Source: Clostridiales bacterium UBA8960 | GTDB lineage: Bacteria > Bacillota > Clostridia > Peptostreptococcales > Acidaminobacteraceae | Reading direction: 5' to 3' | NCBI GenBank assembly: GCA_003482695.1 | Contig: DMYC01000419.1 | Span: 1-9,737 of the forward strand | DNA: 9,737 bases | In this document: piece by piece, positions 5,487-9,737 of the stretch | Position numbering within the stretch: the stretch's first letter is position 1 | How the letters are laid out: each line of letters opens with the position of its first letter | Translations under genes and position numbers: made by a program | The notes under the pieces: model-generated | The model's input: the letters and a program-made list of their open reading frames with translations, nothing else | The model's database searches: none | What the model was told of the DNA's origin: nothing

Positions 5487-7247
5487 TTATAATGAATATG
5501 GCAGCGTAATCGTGACTTTTGTCCCAATATTGTTTTCAGACTCAATTCTAATTCTACCTTGATGCGCTTCAACAATCTCCTTGGCAATCGATAGGCCTAG
5601 ACCTGTTCCACCATGAGCTCTTGTACGTGCCTTATCCACGCGATAAAACCTTTCGAAAATTCTATCGATGTCTTCCTCTGGTATACCAATTCCACTGTCC
5701 GCGATGACGATATCAAACACCTCTTCAGATTCACCTGGCCTTAAATCAATATCGATTACACCTGCTTCACTTGTATATTTTATGGCATTAGACAATATGT
5801 TAAGGAACACTTGCTCGATTTTATCTTTATCGATCATCGCTTGAATTGTTGGGATGCTAAAGTGTGTCGTGATTTGCTGCTTCTTCTGATCAGCCGTCAC
5901 TTTTAACTTAAGGATACAATTGTTTATGATCTCTTCAACGTAAAAAGCACTCCTTTTGAGTTTTATGGAGTCTGAGTCGAAATTGCTGAGTTCAAGCAAA
6001 TCACTTACAAGTCTTGACATTCTATCTGCTTCCGTATTCACAACTTCCAAAAATACACGCTGCATTTCAAGATCATCGACACGACCATCCAGAATGGTTT
6101 CCGTGTAGCTTTTAATGCTTGTAATCGGTGTCTTTAACTCATGAGAAACGTTTGCGACAAATTCTCGACGCATCGTTTCAAGTTTTTCAGTTTCAGTAAT
6201 ATCTTGCAGAACAAAAATAATGCCGACCTTGTTGGAGTCTTCATCAATATATGGTGCAAAATTGACCTTAAGAATTCTTCCGTTTGCTGTGATGCTTTTC
6301 GAACCGACGCCTGAATCAACTCGACCCGAATTGTAGATCGATAATAGATCCCCAATTAAGTCGTCATCTAATTGGTCACCATTTGCAAGCATTTTTATGG
6401 CTTTGGGATTGGAATGAATGATCTTTCCCTCTGCATTAATGGCAATCAACCCATCTTCCATGTAATTGATGATCGCTTCCAGCTTGCTTTTCTCTCTAGA
6501 GATCTCACTAATACTCTTTTTTAGTTCATCCACTAGAAAGTTGAACGTACTCGACAACATACCGATTTCATCCTCAGAACGAATTTCAACGCGCTGATTA
6601 AAATCGCCTTCTGCAAGCAATGAGGCCTTCTTAGTTACTTCATTGATCGGATCGGTAATACTCTTCGATATGATAAACCCAATGATGATCGTAATCAAGA
6701 GCGAAAAAACAATTGCACGAAAAATGATCATTCGCGCTTTGCTAATGGATTCATAAATATCGCTCAAATCATATCTAAGATAGACAATACCGAGTTGTTT
6801 GTTGTTGCTATAAATTGGATAGACTTTATCTTTTGTTTTTACAGCATCGCTCAATTCGATATTTTTTTCGACAATCCTTCCAATCATACCCTCGATAACC
6901 AAGCTATCATTCAGTATTTCTGTCACATCCCGATTGAGGTTCTCTGTACTCGTCGCAATAATTTTATGAGAAAAATTATCGATGATGAATATCTCTTCTC
7001 TTAACCCTATATCCACATGTCGATCCAATGATTCTTGAATCTCAACCCTAACACGACTCAAATCATCCGTCTCAACTTTAGATAGCTCAGATATCATAAT
7101 CTGAGCTATATCGTCAAGGCGTTTCGATATGACGTTAAGGTTGTACTCTTCAAGCGATTGTACGATAAATACTCCCGAGATGATCATCGCTATAAAGACA
7201 AGCAGGAAATATATAATTGTAAATCTGGATCGAATGCTTTTTAACAT
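5487..7247 (-). CDS. walK: WalK/YycG, essential cell-wall sensor histidine kinase
   Basis: The 586 residues follow the WalK layout: membrane helix 1 (about 9-30), an extracellular sensor of about 140 residues (31-172), helix 2 (173-194), HAMP (195-247), a cytoplasmic PAS domain (about 253-355), HisKA with the phosphorylated His369 in FVANVSHELKTP, and the ATPase with N-box Asn487, G1 DSGIGIP (517-523), F-box FERFYRVD (531-538) and G2 GGTGLGLSIA (546-555). All catalytic motifs are intact. It phosphorylates WalR in response to wall state; lipid II or hydrolase products are proposed cues in Bacilli. The PAS has a single histidine (His278), so the two-histidine metal site of S. aureus WalK looks absent. 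ATG at 7247 has AGGAGG only about three bases upstream and starts 10 bases after the walR stop. The extracellular loop has the size of the known Cache/PAS sensor. Confidence 0.95.
   Translation of the reverse strand: MLKSIRSRFTIIYFLLVFIAMIISGVFIVQSLEEYNLNVISKRLDDIAQIMISELSKVETDDLSRVRVEIQESLDRHVDIGLREEIFIIDNFSHKIIATSTENLNRDVTEILNDSLVIEGMIGRIVEKNIELSDAVKTKDKVYPIYSNNKQLGIVYLRYDLSDIYESISKARMIIFRAIVFSLLITIIIGFIISKSITDPINEVTKKASLLAEGDFNQRVEIRSEDEIGMLSSTFNFLVDELKKSISEISREKSKLEAIINYMEDGLIAINAEGKIIHSNPKAIKMLANGDQLDDDLIGDLLSIYNSGRVDSGVGSKSITANGRILKVNFAPYIDEDSNKVGIIFVLQDITETEKLETMRREFVANVSHELKTPITSIKSYTETILDGRVDDLEMQRVFLEVVNTEADRMSRLVSDLLELSNFDSDSIKLKRSAFYVEEIINNCILKLKVTADQKKQQITTHFSIPTIQAMIDKDKIEQVFLNILSNAIKYTSEAGVIDIDLRPGESEEVFDIVIADSGIGIPEEDIDRIFERFYRVDKARTRAHGGTGLGLSIAKEIVEAHQGRIRIESENNIGTKVTITLPYSL
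7082..7109. repeat. Perfect 11-bp inverted repeat within walK
   Basis: ATAGCTCAGAT (7082-7092) and ATCTGAGCTAT (7099-7109) are exact reverse complements with a 6-base loop. They fall on walK codons about 47-56, just after the first membrane helix. In mRNA this would form a hairpin about 140 bases into the gene. No T-run follows. Confidence 0.65.
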
Positions 7248-7257
7248 ATGCCTCCTG

Positions 7258-7956
7258 CTAATTCTTCTTGAAATAATATCCTACGCCACGTTTTGTCATG
7301 ATGTAGGTCGGTTCGCTCGAATCATCTTCCACTTTCTCACGTAAGCGCCTAACGGTGACGTCTACTGTTCTGATATCACCAAAGTACTCATAGCCCCAAA
7401 CGTCTTTTAAAAGTTGCTCACGCGTGAAAATTTGATTGGATTGCGTCGCAAGAAACTTAAGAAGTTCAAACTCTCTTAATGTCAGTTCAATCACCTTTTC
7501 TTCTTTTGTAACTTCATAACGGTCAAGGTCTATTGTAAGTTTACCTGCATTAACCGTATTTCCCCCAGCCGAGTTCAGCTCCACATCGACGAAATTCAAA
7601 CGTCTTATGTTGGCTTTTACACGTGCAATCAACTCTCTCATACCAAATGGTTTCGTAATATAATCATCTGCACCAAGTTCAAAACCTAAAACTTTGTCAA
7701 CTTCTTCTTCTTTCGCCGTCAACATGATAATCGGCATATTAAATGACTCTCGAATGCGTCTGCAAACTTGAAAACCATCTAGCTTCGGCAACATGACATC
7801 AAGCAGCACCAGGTCAGGTTGAAACTGGTAAACTTTCTTAAGCGCTTCTTCTCCGTCAAAAGCCGTCTCGACTTCGTACCCTTCTTTTACAAGGTTAAAT
7901 TTTATGATATCCGAAATGGGTTTCTCATCATCGACAACGAGTATCTTTTTATTCAT
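7258..7956 (-). CDS. walR: WalR/YycF, OmpR-family response regulator for cell-wall homeostasis
   Basis: The 232-residue protein has a receiver domain (1-120) with the acidic pocket VVDDE, phospho-acceptor Asp53 in LLLDVMLP-type context, Thr80 and Lys102. Its C-terminal winged-helix domain (about 138-231) has a recognition helix near IRTVDVTVRRLREKVE. The segment DDYITKPF places a Thr at 101, the residue phosphorylated by the PrkC-type Ser/Thr kinase in B. subtilis and S. aureus WalR, so cross-talk with such a kinase is possible. WalR binds TGTWAH-N5-TGTWAH repeats and controls wall hydrolases and wall synthesis genes. Such a repeat lies in this same operon at 5445-5461. ATG at 7956 has GGGGAGG seven bases upstream. 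A promoter is visible at 7992-8019. Confidence 0.96.
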   Translation of the reverse strand: MNKKILVVDDEKPISDIIKFNLVKEGYEVETAFDGEEALKKVYQFQPDLVLLDVMLPKLDGFQVCRRIRESFNMPIIMLTAKEEEVDKVLGFELGADDYITKPFGMRELIARVKANIRRLNFVDVELNSAGGNTVNAGKLTIDLDRYEVTKEEKVIELTLREFELLKFLATQSNQIFTREQLLKDVWGYEYFGDIRTVDVTVRRLREKVEDDSSEPTYIMTKRGVGYYFKKN

Positions 7957-7963
7957 TCTATTG

Positions 7964-7970
7964 CCTCCCC
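7964..7970 (-). promoter_or_regulatory. walR ribosome binding site
   Basis: GGGGAGG on the minus strand, seven bases before ATG at 7956. The strength of the site fits a constitutively needed regulator. Confidence 0.6.
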
Positions 7971-7991
7971 CGATTGTTTCTTAGATAGAAT

Positions 7992-8019
7992 TTTATAATC
8001 ATATGACTGATATTACCAA
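7992..8019 (-). promoter_or_regulatory. Candidate walRK operon promoter
   Basis: On the minus strand, -35 TTGGTA (8019-8014), a 16-base spacer and -10 TATAAA (7997-7992) form a fair vegetative promoter. Transcription would start near 7985, about 28 bases before walR. It lies just past the terminator of the upstream gene, so walRK is a separate unit. The spacer holds the palindrome TCATATGA (7999-8006). No WalR box is visible in this gap. Confidence 0.5.
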
Positions 8020-8034
8020 TATTTTATATTATAA

Positions 8035-8065
8035 TAATAAAAAAAGCGAGTCAAAGACTCGCTTT
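8035..8065 (-). terminator. Intrinsic terminator of the M23 peptidase gene
   Basis: The minus strand forms a perfect 10-bp stem, AAAGCGAGTC (8065-8056) with GACTCGCTTT (8052-8043), around a TTT loop. The run of T continues to 8039, followed by TTATTAT. It begins four bases after the stop codon at 8070. On the plus strand there is no comparable T-run, so it acts only on the minus strand. Confidence 0.93.
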
Positions 8066-8069
8066 ATCT

Positions 8070-9662
8070 TTAAAAATTAACATAATTTCTCGGATTCTTA
8101 GGAACGCCGTTGATTCTCACTTCAAAATGAAGATGAGGACCTGTACTATTTCCAGTATTTCCGCTATACGCTATGGTTTGTCCCTGGAACACTTTATCGC
8201 CTTTCTTAACAGTCAATGAACTGTTATGTGCATATAAAGTTGTCATATTGCTACCGTGGTCAATGATGATATAACGACCATACGAACTGGAATATCCCGA
8301 AAAAGTTACCATACCGCCATCCGCAGCTGTAACTGCTGTTCCAATTTTCAGTCCGATATCAATACCTGTATGTCTTCTATAAGAACGCCATACGCCAAAC
8401 TCCGATGTGATAGGTCCTCTTGAAGTTGGTCGAACTAAGCTACCTGAACCCATTCTTGGTGGTGGATCTTTTGTGCCTTTGTAAACGACTTTCGCTTGTG
8501 GTTGAGCAACTATATTCTCAGAGAGAATCGTTCTGTTGATTTCACGACCGTTTTCCTTGATGACTTCTGCGACAACCGCTCGCTCACCGTAAACGCCATT
8601 AACCTTCGTTTTTGTCTCGCCTTTATAAAGCGACGTCGAATCTTCATATTTTACGTCAAATGCAATTGAGTCTGAGTACGATGCTTCTTCAACTGTACAA
8701 ACGCTTATCAACGGTTTTGGTACAACTAAGCTGATTTCTTGACCGATTTGAATCGATTCTGGCTTAATGTCCGGATTTGCAACCTCTAAATCATAAGGAC
8801 TGATGTCGTAGTATTGAGCAATAACCCAATAATTTTCACCCTTTTGTACAATATGCTTCTTTTCTTCTTTTGTACCTTTTACGATGAACTCCAGTGCTGT
8901 CTCGACAACATCGTAATCTGAAAACTGAGTAATGTCGATATGAGCAAGCTCTACTGACACTTCTTCAGAAAAATAAACGTCTTTAATTTCTGAACCTTCA
9001 ACATTTGTATAAAGTGCTTTTAACTGATCCAATACTTCGTTTGCTTCTTCTTCAGATCTGAAATTTGCAATTCCATTCCCGTTGACCTTGAGTTGATAAA
9101 CTTTGACAGATGCAAAACTCATTACTTTGAACTCAGGTAGTTTCACAACTTCCATTGTTGCAGTTTCGGACGTGTCAAAAGTCGTCAAAGCCTCTTCCGT
9201 TTCAGTTACTTTCGGAATCGTAACGACATGTTGTTGCGTTTCGGCAATCACGGTGTCATCTTTTTCTTCAATCTGGGATAATGCAGAAAATCCAATCGCT
9301 GAGATCGCAATTAACATGGTTGCGCCTGCGACGTAGTACTTGTAAGGCTTTAAAACTCTAAACCCTTTTGTAGCTGATTCGATAATTTTAGTCTTCACAA
9401 GACCAATACTTGATGATTCTATATTTAGTTTTTTGTGTTTACTCACATCTGCGTATGAACTGTCTTGAGCTTTTGACTGTCTGCTTTTGATAAGCCCTTT
9501 AACTTTTGATCCTGCAAAATAAATAGGATACAACACTGTGGCAATTGCTTTTGCAGCATTCTCACCTAAAGCATCCTTGTTTTTTCCGTTTTTCACGACA
9601 TATTTTGCATTAGTCTTCTTATAAAAGTGCTTATTAGAAACGACTGGTTTTTTCTTCCCCAT
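8070..9662 (-). CDS. Membrane-anchored LysM-G5-M23 peptidoglycan endopeptidase
   Basis: The 530-residue protein has a basic cytoplasmic tail (1-108), one membrane helix (about 109-128), an acidic Ser/Thr-rich linker (130-180), a region that resembles a small alpha/beta domain (185-245), a LysM domain (about 268-314: IVQKGENYWVIAQYY to IQIGQEISLVV), a G5 domain (about 318-397) and a C-terminal M23 peptidase (about 406-530). The zinc ligands are present: His431 and Asp435 (HTGID) and His512 in H510-L-H512-F. The second pair of catalytic histidines, His479 (YAH) and His510, is also present. The family cuts peptide cross-bridges or stems of peptidoglycan; LysM and G5 bind wall glycans. The intact site suggests an active enzyme rather than a regulator. 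ATG at 9662 has AAAGGAG six bases upstream. It is transcribed alone, with its own promoter and terminator, directly before walRK. The long positively charged cytoplasmic tail is unusual and has no recognised domain. Confidence 0.92.
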   Translation of the reverse strand: MGKKKPVVSNKHFYKKTNAKYVVKNGKNKDALGENAAKAIATVLYPIYFAGSKVKGLIKSRQSKAQDSSYADVSKHKKLNIESSSIGLVKTKIIESATKGFRVLKPYKYYVAGATMLIAISAIGFSALSQIEEKDDTVIAETQQHVVTIPKVTETEEALTTFDTSETATMEVVKLPEFKVMSFASVKVYQLKVNGNGIANFRSEEEANEVLDQLKALYTNVEGSEIKDVYFSEEVSVELAHIDITQFSDYDVVETALEFIVKGTKEEKKHIVQKGENYWVIAQYYDISPYDLEVANPDIKPESIQIGQEISLVVPKPLISVCTVEEASYSDSIAFDVKYEDSTSLYKGETKTKVNGVYGERAVVAEVIKENGREINRTILSENIVAQPQAKVVYKGTKDPPPRMGSGSLVRPTSRGPITSEFGVWRSYRRHTGIDIGLKIGTAVTAADGGMVTFSGYSSSYGRYIIIDHGSNMTTLYAHNSSLTVKKGDKVFQGQTIAYSGNTGNSTGPHLHFEVRINGVPKNPRNYVNF

Positions 9663-9726
9663 CCTATACTCCTTTAATAATGGCTATTGCAATGGTTCTA
9701 TCTCTGTCTGGTAAAATACCTTCTTA

Positions 9727-9735
9727 ATTATAGCA
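9727..9735 (-). promoter_or_regulatory. Extended -10 promoter of the peptidase gene
   Basis: The minus strand reads TGCTATAAT, an exact TGnTATAAT extended -10 box. The -35 would lie outside the window. Transcription would start near 9720, giving a leader of about 58 bases. No TGTWAH-N5-TGTWAH repeat is seen in the 75 bases available. Confidence 0.55.
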
Positions 9736-9737
9736 CA

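Noticed and set aside
9712..9722. Small hairpin GGTA-TTT-TACC in the leader of the peptidase gene
   Set aside because: A 4-bp stem is too weak to support an attenuator or riboswitch.

Overview
The window looks like chromosome of a low-GC Gram-positive bacterium (Firmicutes, probably class Clostridia). The reasons are the AT-rich sequence, strong GGAGG-type ribosome sites, a complete WalRK cell-wall two-component operon with its YycH/YycI/YycJ partners, and a LysM-G5-M23 peptidase of a type common in Clostridia. The genus cannot be fixed from the sequence. All eight genes lie on the minus strand, so transcription runs from high to low coordinates. No mobile element, CRISPR array, tRNA or rRNA is visible.

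Layout in transcription order: (1) 9737-8036 holds a single-gene unit, an extended -10 promoter at the window edge, a membrane-anchored LysM-G5-M23 peptidoglycan peptidase, and a strong intrinsic terminator. (2) 8019-5487 holds a promoter followed by walR and walK. (3) 5486-5379 is a 108-base gap inside the operon. It carries an exact WalR-type direct repeat (TGTAAT-N5-TGTAAC) placed over the -35 region of a TATAAT promoter. (4) 5378-4575 encodes an unrecognised secreted protein of 267 residues. (5) walH, walI and walJ follow in tight succession. (6) 1388-1 encodes a secreted serine hydrolase of the beta-lactamase/DD-peptidase fold, 13 bases after walJ. It has a TTG start and its C-terminus lies outside the window.

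As a system, WalK senses the envelope and phosphorylates WalR. WalH and WalI are single-pass membrane proteins known in Bacilli to modulate WalK. WalJ is a cytoplasmic metallo-beta-lactamase-fold nuclease. The flanking peptidase and serine hydrolase act, or probably act, on the wall that the system monitors. The most notable element is the unknown secreted protein: its position between walK and walH and its own predicted WalR-controlled promoter suggest an extracytoplasmic WalR-feedback component. This is inference. The DNA motif is directly visible, the box consensus is established for Bacilli, and its function here is untested.

Other points of interest are a Tyr-to-Phe change at the usual catalytic tyrosine of the serine hydrolase, two perfect inverted repeats (11 bp and 10 bp arms) inside the early coding regions of walK and walH, and loss of the histidines needed for an S. 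aureus-type metal site in the WalK PAS domain.
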